From Photorhabdus sp. CRCIA-P01 (lineage in GTDB: Bacteria; Pseudomonadota; Gammaproteobacteria; Enterobacterales; Enterobacteriaceae): 64,000 nucleotides of DNA. The position numbers and the translations under genes were made by a program. Of the stretch, positions 19,941 through 30,643 are shown piece by piece. How positions within the stretch are numbered: position 1 is the first letter of the stretch; every line of letters starts with the position of its first letter. The stretch spans positions 62,001 to 126,000 of the forward strand of contig NZ_NMQR01000006.1 in the NCBI RefSeq assembly GCF_003545805.1, in the 5' to 3' direction. Under the pieces are notes generated by a model. That model saw only the letters and a program-made list of their open reading frames with translations, was not told where the DNA came from and did no database searches.

Positions 19941-20258
19941 GTTTATTTTACAACGCTCGCCAACATTAATAATTTTCTTTCTACCACAGATTTGGCTCTA
20001 TGGCTTAACTTCTTTCATATTAATGTGATTGTTGACACCTTTGTCATAGATGCCATTTAGCCAGTGTGACAGTAAGCGACTGTTTTTTTTACTACTTCCA
20101 TCCCTCTGTAATTTTCAGATATTCCGCCGGTACGGTTGAAAAACTCGGTACATCACACCGGCATGCTCTCAATACACAAAATTGCTCGCAATGCCGGAGA
20201 ATAAACACCTTGGAGTAACTTCTCATACCCGTACCATTGGACTTTAAAACCCCGTTAA

Positions 20259-22268
20259 TCAAGAATTGGCAATAAATTGCTCACGCAATGCCTGAACCTG
20301 ATCCCGAACATTCGCCGCCTGCTCGAATTCAAGATCCTGCGCATGCTGGTACATCTTCGCTTCCAGCTCGCAGATTTTGTTTTCCAACTCTTTGGCAGAC
20401 AGGTTGCTGAATGTTTCCGCCGTGACAACCGCTTTACCTCTGCCCTTCCCTTTGCCACCCGTTGGCTGCCCGATTCGCAGAATATCACCAATCTTCTTAT
20501 TCAGACCTTTTGGAACAATGCCATGTTTTTCATTAAATATCTGCTGTTTAGCACGCCGGCGTTCCGTTTCACCAATAGCTTTTGCCATTGAATCAGTGAT
20601 CTTATCGCCATAAAGGATCGCTTTACCATGCAGGTTACGGGCAGCACGCCCAATCGTCTGAATTAATGAACGTTCAGACCGCAGGAAACCTTCTTTATCC
20701 GCATCAAGAATAGCCACCAGAGAAACTTCTGGAATATCCAGCCCTTCCCTCAGCAAGTTAATCCCCACTAATACATCAAACTCACCTAAACGAAGATCCC
20801 GAATAATTTCCACACGTTCGACAGTATCGATATCCGAGTGCAAATAGCGAACCCGTTCACCGTGTTCTTCCAAATACTCCGTTAAGTCCTCCGCCATTCG
20901 CTTAGTCAACGTGGTGACCAACACCCGTTCATTTTTCACCGCCCGAATACGGATTTCAGACAGTAAGTCATCAACCTGTGTCGCCACAGGACGCACCTCC
21001 ACTTCCGGATCAAGCAAACCAGTAGGACGCACCACTTGTTCCACCACATCGCTACTGGATTTTTCCAATTCATATTTGCCTGGCGTGGCGGAAATATAAA
21101 TTGTCTGTGGAGCCAGTGCTTCAAACTCTTCAAACCGAAGTGGTCGATTATCCAGCGCGGAAGGCATACGGAAACCATATTCCACCAGCGTCTCTTTGCG
21201 GGAACGATCCCCTCTGTACATTCCACCAATTTGCGGGATGGTAACGTGCGATTCATCCACTACCAGCAAACCATCAGCAGGGAGATAATCAAACAGGGTC
21301 GGCGGCGGCTCCCCTTCAGCTCGGCCAGAGAGGTAACGGGAATAGTTTTCAATGCCGGAGCAATAACCCAATTCATTCATCATTTCCAAATCAAATTGAG
21401 TACGCTGCGTAATACGCTGCTCTTCCAGCAGCTTACCATTTGCCAGCAATACCTTACGCCGCTGCTCAAGCTCAATTTTAATCGCTTCCATTGCCTGAAT
21501 AATACGCTCACGTGGAGTAACATAGTGAGTTTTCGGATAAACGGTGTATCGTGGAACATGATATTGAATCTGTCCTGTTAGCGGATCAAACAGTGATAAC
21601 CGTTCTACTTCATCATCAAATAGTTCAACGCGCAGGGCATGCTCATCAGATTCAGCCGGAAAGATATCTATCACTTCACCGCGTACCCTAAATGTCCCCC
21701 GCTGAAATGCCTGATCATTACGGGTATATTGCAATTCAGCTAAACGCCGCAGAATGGAGCGTTGATCAATCATCATACCGTTGGTCAGGTGGAGCATCAT
21801 TTTCAGGTAACTATCAGGATCACCCAAACCATAAATAGCCGATACAGACGCAACAACAATCACATCTCGCCGCTCCAGCAAAGCTTTTGTGGCGGACAGG
21901 CGCATTTGCTCAATGTGTTCGTTCACGGAAGCATCTTTTTCGATAAAAGTATCGGAACTCGGCACATAAGCTTCCGGCTGGTAATAATCGTAATAGGAAA
22001 CAAAGTACTCTACGGCATTTTCTGGGAAAAAGTCCTTCATTTCGCTGTAAAGTTGAGCCGCCAGTGTCTTGTTCGGAGCAAGTACCATCGTTGGTCGGTT
22101 TAAATTGGCTATCACATTGGCGATAGTAAATGTCTTACCCGACCCCGTAACCCCTAGCAAAGTCTGGTGGGCAAGCCCGTCTTCCAAGCCTTCTTGTAAT
22201 TGACGGATGGCCTCTGGTTGATCACCCCCCGGTTGGAAGTCAGAATGTAATTTGAACACCTTACTCAT
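20259..22268 (-). CDS. uvrB: UvrABC excision repair subunit UvrB
   Basis: 669 residues, close to E. coli UvrB. It is the damage-verifying helicase of nucleotide excision repair, working with UvrA and UvrC. Walker A is GVTGSGKT (39-46); the beta-hairpin that probes the duplex is rich in tyrosine ([12 protein letters not shown], about 89-99); LLVVDESHV is motif II. The C-terminal UVR domain ([13 protein letters not shown]...) contacts UvrC. Regulation by LexA is indicated by an operator at 22430-22449; an ERIC repeat lies between that operator and the start codon. Confidence 0.97.
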   Translation of the reverse strand: MSKVFKLHSDFQPGGDQPEAIRQLQEGLEDGLAHQTLLGVTGSGKTFTIANVIANLNRPTMVLAPNKTLAAQLYSEMKDFFPENAVEYFVSYYDYYQPEAYVPSSDTFIEKDASVNEHIEQMRLSATKALLERRDVIVVASVSAIYGLGDPDSYLKMMLHLTNGMMIDQRSILRRLAELQYTRNDQAFQRGTFRVRGEVIDIFPAESDEHALRVELFDDEVERLSLFDPLTGQIQYHVPRYTVYPKTHYVTPRERIIQAMEAIKIELEQRRKVLLANGKLLEEQRITQRTQFDLEMMNELGYCSGIENYSRYLSGRAEGEPPPTLFDYLPADGLLVVDESHVTIPQIGGMYRGDRSRKETLVEYGFRMPSALDNRPLRFEEFEALAPQTIYISATPGKYELEKSSSDVVEQVVRPTGLLDPEVEVRPVATQVDDLLSEIRIRAVKNERVLVTTLTKRMAEDLTEYLEEHGERVRYLHSDIDTVERVEIIRDLRLGEFDVLVGINLLREGLDIPEVSLVAILDADKEGFLRSERSLIQTIGRAARNLHGKAILYGDKITDSMAKAIGETERRRAKQQIFNEKHGIVPKGLNKKIGDILRIGQPTGGKGKGRGKAVVTAETFSNLSAKELENKICELEAKMYQHAQDLEFEQAANVRDQVQALREQFIANS

Positions 22269-22299
22269 CGGTATCTCACTTTCCTAACATTAATTCATC

Positions 22300-22428
22300 T
22301 ATACCCGTCATCTTTCAAGTTGCCTCTTTGTTGGCTGCACTCACTCACCCCGGTCACATAGTTATCTATGCTCCCGGGGATTCGCTCCCTTGCCGTCGCG
22401 ATGCATCCTGAAATCCATAGGGCATATA
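22300..22428. repeat. ERIC-type repeat in the uvrB leader
   Basis: Full-length ERIC of the second (CCGGGG) subfamily, TATACCCGTCATC to GGCATATA. It sits between the uvrB start codon (22268) and the LexA box, so it would be transcribed as part of the uvrB leader. Confidence 0.9.
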
Positions 22429-22429
22429 A

Positions 22430-22449
22430 TACTGGATATAAAACCAGCT
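22430..22449 (-). promoter_or_regulatory. LexA operator (SOS box) of uvrB
   Basis: TACTGGATATAAAACCAGCT contains CTG-N10-CAG, the LexA core spacing, with an AT-rich centre. It closely resembles the SOS box of E. coli uvrB (TACTGGATAAAAAAACAGTT in the same orientation, from memory). Confidence 0.82.
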
Positions 22450-22743
22450 TCAAGTTGGTTTTATAAAAACGGACTCAAGTTGGTCACTTCCCTATCAATT
22501 AAACATCCGTTGATATCAAAATAAATACCATTTTATCCCCAAAATTATCTTGATTTTTCCATTTTTTATATGATCGGCTGAAAGGTGACAACATGAGACA
22601 TCATCACAGGTCAGATAGGGCTTGATTTTAGTTATCTTATTGATTTTTAATATAATTAAAACAAAGACGAGAATAACATCAACCTTGACGAAAGCCGCGT
22701 ATTTTCTTGCATCGCGTAACTTTTCTAAGTCTAATACACAAGG

Positions 22744-22767
22744 TTATCCACAGGAATAGTGGATAAC
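22744..22767. promoter_or_regulatory. Pair of inverted DnaA boxes upstream of uvrB
   Basis: TTATCCACA at 22744-22752 is a perfect DnaA box; AGTGGATAA at 22758-22766 is its inverted partner with one mismatch, 5 bases away. A DnaA site has been described in the E. coli uvrB upstream region, so this may be a conserved regulatory element rather than an origin. Confidence 0.6.
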
Positions 22768-23600
22768 TCTACAAACCCTATTAACTGTACGAGGTTGCAA
22801 CATCATGCCACAAAATAGGTATCCTCTATCGATAAAAATTTTTACTATTTTTTTGACCTTTATCTCAATTATTCATTTCAAAAAAATGAATAAATTTGCT
22901 GCAAAAGTAAGAATTTTCTCATAGGAATTAAACATCAATAAATTATATTCGTTCAATATTACCAGCATTAAAGGTAGATAATTATCGATTTTTTCTGTAG
23001 ACTGAGCGAAAAAAACTGCCTTTTCTGCATCAAGCAACAGCAAATAATACGGGTTAGATTGGGATTTTTATTCAATAAGAGATAACGGGTGAACAGTTTC
23101 CTGTACGAAATCTGTTACTCAAGAGAGCGTCGTGCTTTACCAAAGCGGAAATAGGATTCTCTGTTTCCTACGCTTTCAGCAATAGCAGATTCCCGCTCAA
23201 AAAAAATGATAGATACACAAATATCAAATCGACATAGCCCTCATAAAACGTCCAATATTCTGCTGACTATTTTCGATCGAAAAACTTACTTTGTATCTAT
23301 CACTCACAATTTCAATCGATTGCTGTTCCAAAGCATCTTTATACTGCCATTTCCTGGTGTGTTAACTGTGTTACTATTTTATTGATTTATTAATTTCAGT
23401 CCTGATGTTTATTTTACTTCCCTCTCTTTCCTGGTGATTCCCTAGTGCTAAAAAAATAATCCACTTCCAAACTCGAAGGATAAAGTAGCTCTTCCCCGAG
23501 AGGTTTATAATAAGAATAATATTTTGTTTGATGCTATCTGATGACCCAAAAACACATCAATACAACTTAACATTATTATAATAAAATCCATAAAGTCAAC
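22768..23600. other. Long non-coding stretch between uvrB and the XRE operon
   Basis: More than 800 bases of AT-rich sequence with no convincing gene on either strand. One ORF of 59 codons (23206-23385, plus) lacks a ribosome-binding site. No repeat or known RNA was recognised. Confidence 0.5.
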
Positions 23601-23614
23601 ATAAAAATAAACAT

Positions 23615-23650
23615 AAAGTTCAGTTTTGTGTAAACTTTATAATGAACTTT
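23615..23650. promoter_or_regulatory. Inverted repeat, candidate operator of the XRE/transporter operon
   Basis: AAAGTTCA at 23615-23622 and TGAACTTT at 23643-23650 form a perfect 8-base inverted repeat. Related half-sites CATAAAGT occur at about 23589 and 23612, and TAAACTTTATAATG lies between the arms. The cluster is about 210 bases before the XRE-family gene and could be its autoregulatory site (inference). Confidence 0.4.
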
Positions 23651-23859
23651 ACTTAATTATATGATTTAACTTTCGTTTTTAGAATATAAAGGTAAATCCA
23701 TGAGCATTTTCTAATATAGGATGTGCTAATATAGATAATCATAAAAATAAGATATTAAAAGTAAAATCAATAAATTATCACAATGAGTGGTTTTTTCACA
23801 CTGGACAATATCATCAAGTAATATATAGTAATGCGGTTATCTTTACATAAAGGATTCTC

Positions 23860-24474
23860 ATGAAAACGTCTAATGCACAGCGAAAAACAAATATCATTAA
23901 AAATATAGAATATTTGATACGTACCCGTGGAGAAACCAAGAGCTCTTTTTCCAACCGAACAGGATTGACCCGTACCACCATTTATAAAATCCTGGAAGGA
24001 CAGGTCAATAACGTTCAACAATCCACGGTTCTTCGGATCTCCGATTTTTTCGGCGTTTCCTGTGAAGAAATAGAATATTATGACCTTGAACAATTAGAGC
24101 GCCTCAATGAAACACTCTCAACCGAAGGCAATAAAAATCCTTCGGCTATCCCTATCGTTCCACAATCTGAATTTTTAGCCGTTTCCGAGAAGAAAATAGG
24201 TCAGCTTGTTACCGAGTATCCTCTTACCTATTTCTTTGGTGATGAATCAAACATGCTGGCTCTTAAAGTCGAATCGGCAATAGAGGATACCTTCATACCC
24301 GGTGAGGTGATCATCATAAAACGTCCCCCTGCATTAGTCACCAATACGCCATTATTGTATTACTCTAAGGAAATTGGGTTCTTTATCCGGCAAGAAAAAA
24401 ACGATGACTGTCTCGATAGGAAACCCTACAGAGACGCTCATTTTTTAGGCTATATCGTAGGGGAAAGAGTATAA
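23860..24474 (+). CDS. XRE-family regulator with an S24/LexA-like C-terminal domain lacking the catalytic serine
   Basis: 204 residues. Residues about 12-65 form a helix-turn-helix (FSNRTGLTRTTIYKILEGQ) followed by VLRISDFFGVSCEEIEYYD. The C-terminal half from about 95 resembles the LexA/CI peptidase fold (LALKVES...DTFIPGEVIIIK). Where active members have a G-x-S-M stretch, this one reads ESAIEDTF, so the catalytic serine appears to be Ala140. It should therefore bind DNA and perhaps a ligand without self-cleavage (inference). AGGATTCTC precedes the ATG. Its stop directly abuts the start of the transporter gene. XRE-type regulators affect phenotypic switching in Photorhabdus, but I cannot say whether this is one of those. 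Confidence 0.78.
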   Translation: MKTSNAQRKTNIIKNIEYLIRTRGETKSSFSNRTGLTRTTIYKILEGQVNNVQQSTVLRISDFFGVSCEEIEYYDLEQLERLNETLSTEGNKNPSAIPIVPQSEFLAVSEKKIGQLVTEYPLTYFFGDESNMLALKVESAIEDTFIPGEVIIIKRPPALVTNTPLLYYSKEIGFFIRQEKNDDCLDRKPYRDAHFLGYIVGERV

Positions 24475-25368
24475 ATGACAGTAAATCAAAAGTTTAAGTT
24501 ATTGGGATTTTCAAGATATGGTAAATTATCGGCAAATGTCATGGTGCTCGCGACAGGTAAAACTATTACCATGGGGTTAAAAGAGCTAGTTGATAGTGAT
24601 ATTTCAGAAGATCTGAGCAGACATGAGCTCAGTACTATATATCGGAAATTATACAGCCACAGTAATATCGTAACAGCTTATGAACTTGGAGATCGTCATG
24701 AGCGTTCATGGCAAGCCTATTTACTCATTAGCATCGCACTCAGTGTTATCTATATTTTCTCTACCATATGTGGTGTGAAGCCCATTCATATCCCGATCCT
24801 TAATATTGTCACGCCTCCCGGTGTTTTCATTTACCCTATCACCTTCTTGCTGGTCGATATTCTAAACGAATTCTATGGATTACGTCTGGCAAGAAGAACG
24901 ATTATTATCTCTTTTGCAGCGAACTTATTATTTGTCCTAGGTCTTTGGGGAACCGCACTGATGCCAAGTGTCCCTGGATGGGAGTTTGGTGCAACTTATA
25001 ATGGAATAGTGAATAGCATCGTATCTGTATTACTGGCATCATCTCTTGCTTATTTTATCTCTGAGAATATAAACTCGTATCTCCTTTGCAAAATAAAATC
25101 TCTCACCAATTCAAAGTATCTTTTCCTACGAGTAATAACCAGCACTGTCATCGCCTCAGCATTCGATAGCATAATATTCTGCTCAATTGCTTTTTATGGT
25201 GTTCTCGGTATAGATATCATAAAAGAAATGATTATTGCCCAGTTTCTCATTAAAGTGGCTTATTCTATCCTGGGTGTAGGCCCTATTTATCTGGTAAGAA
25301 GGATATTCAGAAATTATATAAACCGGCCAGTAGATGCGCCAGTGAATAAAAAACTTGCCGAAGTATAA
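24475..25368 (+). CDS. YhhQ/VUT-family (queuosine-precursor-type) membrane transporter with an extra N-terminal domain
   Basis: 297 residues. From about residue 80 onward there are six or so membrane helices; PGVFIYPITFLLVDILNEFYG (about 120-140) matches the family signature around a YP..F...D..NE.YG core. E. coli YhhQ takes up queuine precursors. YhhQ-type proteins are usually about 220 residues; here the first 75 are a soluble-looking extension (LLGFSRYGKLSANVMVLATG...) that I do not recognise. The gene begins on the base after the stop of the XRE-type regulator, so the two proteins are made together. No queuosine biosynthesis gene is in the window. Confidence 0.75.
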   Translation: MTVNQKFKLLGFSRYGKLSANVMVLATGKTITMGLKELVDSDISEDLSRHELSTIYRKLYSHSNIVTAYELGDRHERSWQAYLLISIALSVIYIFSTICGVKPIHIPILNIVTPPGVFIYPITFLLVDILNEFYGLRLARRTIIISFAANLLFVLGLWGTALMPSVPGWEFGATYNGIVNSIVSVLLASSLAYFISENINSYLLCKIKSLTNSKYLFLRVITSTVIASAFDSIIFCSIAFYGVLGIDIIKEMIIAQFLIKVAYSILGVGPIYLVRRIFRNYINRPVDAPVNKKLAEV

Positions 25369-25410
25369 ATAGAGATCAAGTTTTATCAGAATATAGAAAA
25401 TATCATTTTA

Positions 25411-25431
25411 TGCCGGAATATCATTCCGGCA
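25411..25431. terminator. Hairpin after the XRE/transporter operon
   Basis: Perfect inverted repeat TGCCGGAAT-ATC-ATTCCGGCA in the gap between two converging operons. The flanking T-rich stretch is modest, so it may act in both directions. Confidence 0.5.
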
Positions 25432-25555
25432 TGTTGCCCTAAATAACCGTCTATACATAATTAAAAGGAAAAAAATATATTCCTTACCAAAGGTAGATTG
25501 GTGTAATCATTCATTATGACATTGAAATAATATTTCACCAGATTAAATCTGGAAA

Positions 25556-26236
25556 TTAATTATTCAGTAATTTTAAATCTATATATCCCCCTAAATGATT
25601 AAAATATTCTTGCGTTAAATGAGGAATCGTACCTAATAAAGGAGCAGGTAACATACGTTCTAGTGTCGCCAAATATTCTTGCTGGCGTTTGCCTGCTGGC
25701 TCAACCTCATTAGCTATCCAGCCTGCAAAATGTAATCCTGAACCTATAATTGCTTCCACGGTAAGGATCGCGTGATTAATACAACCTAGTTTCATCCCCA
25801 CGGTCAAAATAACCGGCAATTGCTCTTTAACCACCCAGTCAGCAAAAGTCACCGCTTCTGATAAAGGGGTATACCAACCACCAGCGCCCTCAACTAAAAC
25901 CCAGTCTGCTTTCTTTTCTAACTGATGCAGCCCCGTAGACATAACAGCAAAATCAATAGGTTGATTCAAGTCATCACTGGCAATATGGGGTGATGTTGCT
26001 TCAACAAATACTAGCGGATTCACTTCTTCATATTGCAAAGACACAGAACTATTTGCCAGCAATGCCAATGCATCAGAATTACGAACACCTGCCGGTGTTA
26101 TTTTACTACCAGAAGCAACGGGTTTATAACCTGCTGTTTTATATCCTGCTTTAGTTGCCGCTTGTAACAAAGCACAACTTACAACTGTTTTACCCACTTC
26201 GGTATCTGTACCCGCCAAAAACCAGCGCTTAGTCAC
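25556..26236 (-). CDS. bioD: ATP-dependent dethiobiotin synthetase BioD
   Basis: 226 residues. BioD closes the ureido ring of dethiobiotin from 7,8-diaminononanoate, carbon dioxide and ATP. The N-terminal P-loop reads GTDTEVGKTVVS; the substrate lysine lies in GYKPVASG; VEGAGGW is the conserved catalytic loop. Its start overlaps the end of bioC by 8 bases, making it the last gene of bioBFCD. Confidence 0.95.
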   Translation of the reverse strand: MTKRWFLAGTDTEVGKTVVSCALLQAATKAGYKTAGYKPVASGSKITPAGVRNSDALALLANSSVSLQYEEVNPLVFVEATSPHIASDDLNQPIDFAVMSTGLHQLEKKADWVLVEGAGGWYTPLSEAVTFADWVVKEQLPVILTVGMKLGCINHAILTVEAIIGSGLHFAGWIANEVEPAGKRQQEYLATLERMLPAPLLGTIPHLTQEYFNHLGGYIDLKLLNN

Positions 26237-26996
26237 GATGAATCACTCCAAAAACAACCTGATAACTAAGAGGTAACTGTTCATTTTCCCGTGGATAAGC
26301 CTGCTCCAGAGCAATCAGCCGTCTACGCGTCATCAGTCCTTGCCGTCGCCCATAATGAAGGTGGGTCGCGCCAATCCCTTTCAGAGAACCCAATAGCGGT
26401 AATATATGAGAATATTGCTGACGATGAACCTGACTAATAAGACAATGCCGAAACCCTTGACAGGCATCTTTAATTGTCTGTTGCGGCAGGAACTGATTAA
26501 CATGCTGGTAGTTATCAACCACACTCCAAGCTTGCTTCAATTCATGCAATGAACCTTTAGCCAAGGTGGAAAACAGAATCAATCCACCAGGACGGGTTAC
26601 CCGATAAAGTTCTCTTAAAGCACTGGATAAATTATCACACCACTGAACAACCAGATTACTGAAACAGATATCAACACTGCTGTCAGCAAGCCCTAAATGT
26701 TCAATATCCCCTTGTAGATAATAGTCAGCCGCCAACTGTTTACGAGCATGAACCAGCATACCCGATGCCAAATCCAACCCAATAACCTGCTTCCCTTGTT
26801 GTCGCCAGCGGTGACTAAAAAAACCCGTACCACAACCGGCATCCAATACTAATTTGCCGGGATGCTCACCAACTTGTTGCATGAGGAATTCACCGGTTTG
26901 TTGCTGTAATTTCGCCACCACATCATAATTGGCGGCCGCTCGTCCAAATGCTCCAGCAATCGCCTGTTTATTGGCAAATTCAGCTACGGAACCCAT
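26229..26996 (-). CDS. bioC: Malonyl-ACP O-methyltransferase BioC
   Basis: A 255-residue SAM-dependent enzyme that masks malonyl-ACP as its methyl ester so that fatty-acid synthesis can build pimeloyl-ACP. Motif I is [12 protein letters not shown] and the following acidic loop is GLDLASGML; the BioC-type LKGIGATH segment near residue 210 confirms the subfamily. It overlaps bioF by 17 bases and bioD by 8, showing tight coupling. Confidence 0.94.
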   Translation of the reverse strand: MGSVAEFANKQAIAGAFGRAAANYDVVAKLQQQTGEFLMQQVGEHPGKLVLDAGCGTGFFSHRWRQQGKQVIGLDLASGMLVHARKQLAADYYLQGDIEHLGLADSSVDICFSNLVVQWCDNLSSALRELYRVTRPGGLILFSTLAKGSLHELKQAWSVVDNYQHVNQFLPQQTIKDACQGFRHCLISQVHRQQYSHILPLLGSLKGIGATHLHYGRRQGLMTRRRLIALEQAYPRENEQLPLSYQVVFGVIHRD

Positions 26997-28134
26997 GCAA
27001 CGCCTCCATCAACATATCAATATCCTGTGGCATATGTCTGGCCGTCAAAGTAATACGTAATCTGGCGCTGCCCGGTGGTACTGTTGGTGGACGGATGGCT
27101 TTAACCCAAATCCCTTTTTGTTGCAGATACTGAGACAAGGACACACTCAGCTCATTATCACTCACAATCAATGGCTGAATTGCGGTAGTTGAATCTGTCA
27201 GATCGAATGGCAGCTTCTGAGCTTGCTGGCGGAAATAATTGATATTCTGCTGTAAGCGTTGGCGCAATTCATCACCAGATTGTATCTGCCGAACAGCTTC
27301 GGAAAGCGCCTGCGCCTGTGCAGGGGGCATAGAAGTACTGTAGATCAGATGACGGGCATACTGAATTAGATATTCTGCCGTCTGCTCATCACAAAGCACC
27401 GCCGCACCACTCAATCCAAATGCTTTGCCAAAAGTGACAATCAAGATCTCCGGCTTGACTTTCTGTTGCCAACAACTTCCCCTTCCCTGCTTACCACAGA
27501 CACCAATACCGTGAGCATCATCCACCATTAACCAACTGCCAGAAGTTCTGGTTTGCCGATAAATATCGGCTAGCGGGGCACAGTCACCATCCATACTAAA
27601 CACACCTTCGGTTACCACCAGCGTTTTTCCAACACAAGGCGTTGCCAATAAATTTGCAAGTGATTCAGATTGATTATGCAGAAAACGCCGTAGCTGAGCG
27701 GGGGAATGCATAGCCGCTTCCATTAATGAAGCATGACTCAGACGATCGGCAATAATCCGATCCTGTTCCGTCATTAACGCGGCAATAACCCCCTGATTAG
27801 CAGAATACCCTGAAATAAACAGTAATGCTTTTGGATAACCCAACCAGTCAGCCAGTTGTTGTTCCAATAGCTGATGAGCCTTTGTATAACCCGTAATATG
27901 ACCTGAACCGCCGCTGCCAACACCATATTGTTCAGCTCCCTGCTGCCATGCGGAAATGATTGCGGGATTAGCGCTTAACCCAAGGTAATCATTACTGGAA
28001 AAATTAAGATATTTGCCATCAGCGGTATACAGGAAACGCCCATTTGATTTCTGATTGACCTGCCGCTGACGCCATAGCGAAGTGTCCTGACGCTCAGACA
28101 ATTGCCGGGAAAGATAAGATGACCAATTCATCAT
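26980..28134 (-). CDS. bioF: 8-amino-7-oxononanoate synthase BioF
   Basis: A 384-residue PLP enzyme that condenses pimeloyl-ACP with alanine. The glycine-rich SGYSANQGV loop, the DDAHGIGV motif (PLP-binding Asp and His) and the lysine-bearing [13 protein letters not shown] stretch are intact. Its start overlaps the bioB stop by 4 bases (ATGA). Confidence 0.95.
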   Translation of the reverse strand: MMNWSSYLSRQLSERQDTSLWRQRQVNQKSNGRFLYTADGKYLNFSSNDYLGLSANPAIISAWQQGAEQYGVGSGGSGHITGYTKAHQLLEQQLADWLGYPKALLFISGYSANQGVIAALMTEQDRIIADRLSHASLMEAAMHSPAQLRRFLHNQSESLANLLATPCVGKTLVVTEGVFSMDGDCAPLADIYRQTRTSGSWLMVDDAHGIGVCGKQGRGSCWQQKVKPEILIVTFGKAFGLSGAAVLCDEQTAEYLIQYARHLIYSTSMPPAQAQALSEAVRQIQSGDELRQRLQQNINYFRQQAQKLPFDLTDSTTAIQPLIVSDNELSVSLSQYLQQKGIWVKAIRPPTVPPGSARLRITLTARHMPQDIDMLMEALHGFRS

Positions 28135-29168
28135 AATGCCGCATTATAAAATTGTTCGTTATCCGCATTGATGATGGCTTCTGCCAAATGCTGCTGTTGC
28201 TGATTATCACCGAATGCTGTCTGAGTCTGCTGAGGATTAATACCCAACTTGAGAAATAGTTGTAAATCTTTATCTTCCGCCGGGTTAGGCGTAGTAAGCA
28301 ACTTACAGCCATAGAAAATAGAATTGGCGCCAGCCATAAAACACATTGCCTGTGTCTGCTCATTCATCTGTTCACGACCTGCGGATAACCGAACATGAGA
28401 AGACGGCATCATGATCCTGGCAACCGCAATCGTGCGGATAAAATCGAAAGGATCTACATCTTCGTTCTCAGCCAATGGCGTGCCTTTGACTTTAACCAAC
28501 ATGTTGATGGGTACACTCTCCGGCGGTTTTGGCAGATTTGCCAGTTGTACCAATAATGCGGCCCGATCACGGATCGCCTCACCCAAACCAACAATACCAC
28601 CAGAACACACTTTTATTCCGGCCTCCCGTATTTTATCAAGGGTATTCAATCTGTCTTGATAGGTCCGAGTCGTAATGATGTTGCCATAAAATTCCGGGGA
28701 GGTATCAAGGTTATGGTTGTAGTAATCTAATCCTGCATTCGCCAGTCGCTGTGCTTGTGAACCATTGAGCATACCCAGTGTCATGCAGGTTTCCATTCCC
28801 AATGCTTTGACTTCCTTAACCATTTTCTCCAGATAAGGCATATCCCTATCATGGGGATTTTTCCACGCGGCACCCATACAAAAACGTGTTGAACCCGCAT
28901 TTTTAGCCTTACGAGCAGAATCAATCACCTGTTCCACTTCCATCAACCGCTCTTTTTCGAGACCGGTTTTGTAACGGGAGCTTTGCGGACAATATTTGCA
29001 ATCTTCCGGACAAGCCCCCGTTTTGATGGAAAGTAATGTACTGACCTGCACTTGCTGTGGGTCAAAGTAGATACGATGAATCTGTTGTGCTTGAAATAAT
29101 AATTCGAAAAAAGGTTTATCAAACAGCTCTTGCGCCTGCTTAATTGTCCATTGCTTACGCTCAATCAC
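28131..29168 (-). CDS. bioB: Biotin synthase BioB
   Basis: A 345-residue radical-SAM enzyme inserting sulfur into dethiobiotin. The 4Fe-4S motif is C53-x3-C57-x2-C60 (CPEDCKYC). The protein follows E. coli BioB closely, including [14 protein letters not shown] and [11 protein letters not shown] with the arginine that binds the second cluster. The start codon is GTG (29168), with GGAGA upstream. It leads the bioBFCD operon and is divergent from bioA under one BirA operator. Confidence 0.96.
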   Translation of the reverse strand: MIERKQWTIKQAQELFDKPFFELLFQAQQIHRIYFDPQQVQVSTLLSIKTGACPEDCKYCPQSSRYKTGLEKERLMEVEQVIDSARKAKNAGSTRFCMGAAWKNPHDRDMPYLEKMVKEVKALGMETCMTLGMLNGSQAQRLANAGLDYYNHNLDTSPEFYGNIITTRTYQDRLNTLDKIREAGIKVCSGGIVGLGEAIRDRAALLVQLANLPKPPESVPINMLVKVKGTPLAENEDVDPFDFIRTIAVARIMMPSSHVRLSAGREQMNEQTQAMCFMAGANSIFYGCKLLTTPNPAEDKDLQLFLKLGINPQQTQTAFGDNQQQQHLAEAIINADNEQFYNAAL

Positions 29169-29222
29169 AATAACATCTCCAATGTGAAAAAAGTCTAGTC
29201 AGTTTAAATAATGCCGTTATAC

Positions 29223-29253
29223 TGTCAACCAATTTTAATAATATTAGTTTACA
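29223..29253. promoter_or_regulatory. BirA (biotin repressor) operator
   Basis: TGTCAACC at 29223-29230 and AGTTTACA at 29246-29253 form the two arms of the BirA site (consensus about TTGTAAACC and GGTTTACAA) with the correct 15-base spacing. It lies in the bioB-bioA divergent gap and ends 8 bases before the bioA start. BirA with biotinyl-5'-AMP would repress both directions. Confidence 0.8.
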
Positions 29254-29261
29254 TCAGCCTT

Positions 29262-30533
29262 ATGACTTCTTCTGATATTGAATTTGATCTACGCCATATT
29301 TGGCATCCCTATACCTCCATGACTAGCCCTCTTCCGGTTTATCCGGTTGTTAGTGCTTCTGGTGTGGAACTAGAGTTGACTGATGGCCGTAAGCTGGTGG
29401 ATGGCATGTCTTCCTGGTGGGCTGCCATTCATGGATATAACCATCCGGTACTGAACCAAGCCGCTAAAATTCAGATTGATCAGATGTCCCATGTCATGTT
29501 TGGTGGAATTACCCATCTACCCGCAATCGCACTTTCCAGACAATTAGTGGCAATCTCCCCGCCATCACTGGAATGTGTTTTTCTGGCTGATTCAGGTTCT
29601 GTTGCAGTGGAAGTGGCTCTGAAAATGGCATTGCAATACTGGCAAGCAAAAGGTGAGAAGCGTCAGCGTATTTTGACATTACGTCACGGCTATCACGGCG
29701 ACACATTCGGTGCTATGTCTGTCTGTGATCCCGACAATTCAATGCATAATCTCTACAAAGGCTATCTGCCACCCCATCTGTTTGCCGAATCATCTCAGTG
29801 CGGATTTGATTCTCAATGGGACGAGCGGGATATCATGCCATTTCGCACTTTACTGGAGCAGCATTCCCTTGATATTGCCGCAGTGATCCTTGAACCTATC
29901 GTACAGGGTGCTGGAGGAATGCGAATTTATCATCCTGAATATTTGCGTCAGGTCAGAATGCTTTGTGATCAGCACCGGATTCTATTAATTGCAGATGAAA
30001 TTGCCACCGGCTTTGGCCGCACAGGAAAATTGTTTGCTTGTGAACATGCTGAAATTGAGCCAGATATTTTATGTGTAGGAAAAGCACTGACGGGTGGTTA
30101 TATGACGCTATCAGCAACACTGACAACCCGTAAGGTAGCCGAAACGATTAGCAATGGTGAAGCAGGCTGTTTTATGCATGGTCCAACGTTTATGGGCAAT
30201 CCATTAGCTTGTGCCGTAGCAGAAGCCAGTTTGAACTTGTTATTACAAAGCCCTTGGCAACAACGTATTAAATCAATTGAAAACCAATTAAAGACTGAAT
30301 TGATGCCACTAAAACACCATGCAAAAGTGGCTGATGTTCGGATATTAGGTGCAATTGGCATCGTGGAGATGAAACAGCCTGTGAATATGGCGGCGCTACA
30401 ACACCATTTTGTTTCTCAAGGTGTCTGGATAAGGCCATTTGGCAAACTGATTTATTTGATGCCACCTTATATTATTCAACCGGAGCAACTTTCACGTCTG
30501 ACAAAGGCCGTCTCTAGTGCAATTAATTTGTAA
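29262..30533 (+). CDS. bioA: Adenosylmethionine-8-amino-7-oxononanoate aminotransferase BioA
   Basis: 423 residues from the ATG at 29262 ([20 protein letters not shown]), which aligns with the E. coli start; the in-frame codon at 29211 would place the BirA operator inside the gene. It is a class III PLP aminotransferase using S-adenosylmethionine as amino donor. Conserved parts include [28 protein letters not shown] and the PLP lysine in [11 protein letters not shown]. Confidence 0.96.
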   Translation: MTSSDIEFDLRHIWHPYTSMTSPLPVYPVVSASGVELELTDGRKLVDGMSSWWAAIHGYNHPVLNQAAKIQIDQMSHVMFGGITHLPAIALSRQLVAISPPSLECVFLADSGSVAVEVALKMALQYWQAKGEKRQRILTLRHGYHGDTFGAMSVCDPDNSMHNLYKGYLPPHLFAESSQCGFDSQWDERDIMPFRTLLEQHSLDIAAVILEPIVQGAGGMRIYHPEYLRQVRMLCDQHRILLIADEIATGFGRTGKLFACEHAEIEPDILCVGKALTGGYMTLSATLTTRKVAETISNGEAGCFMHGPTFMGNPLACAVAEASLNLLLQSPWQQRIKSIENQLKTELMPLKHHAKVADVRILGAIGIVEMKQPVNMAALQHHFVSQGVWIRPFGKLIYLMPPYIIQPEQLSRLTKAVSSAINL

Positions 30534-30603
30534 TTTTTTGTTATTAAACAAATTTTTTTGAATTTATTGCGAACAGTTAGTAAAGCTGAATTTCAGCTCG
30601 ATC

Positions 30604-30632
30604 AAAAAAGCTCCCAATCGGGAGCCTTTTTT
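30604..30632. terminator. Bidirectional rho-independent terminator between bioA and pgl
   Basis: Stem GCTCCC-AATC-GGGAGC with A6 before and T6 after, so it can work for both converging genes. Confidence 0.85.
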
Positions 30633-30643
30633 GAAAAATCTCT

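Noticed and set aside
20155-20205. CCGGCAT...ATGCCGG inverted repeat near the uvrB end
   Set aside because: Long loop and no T-run; probably chance.
23206-23385. 59-residue ORF before the XRE gene
   Set aside because: A-run instead of a ribosome-binding site, and no family resemblance.
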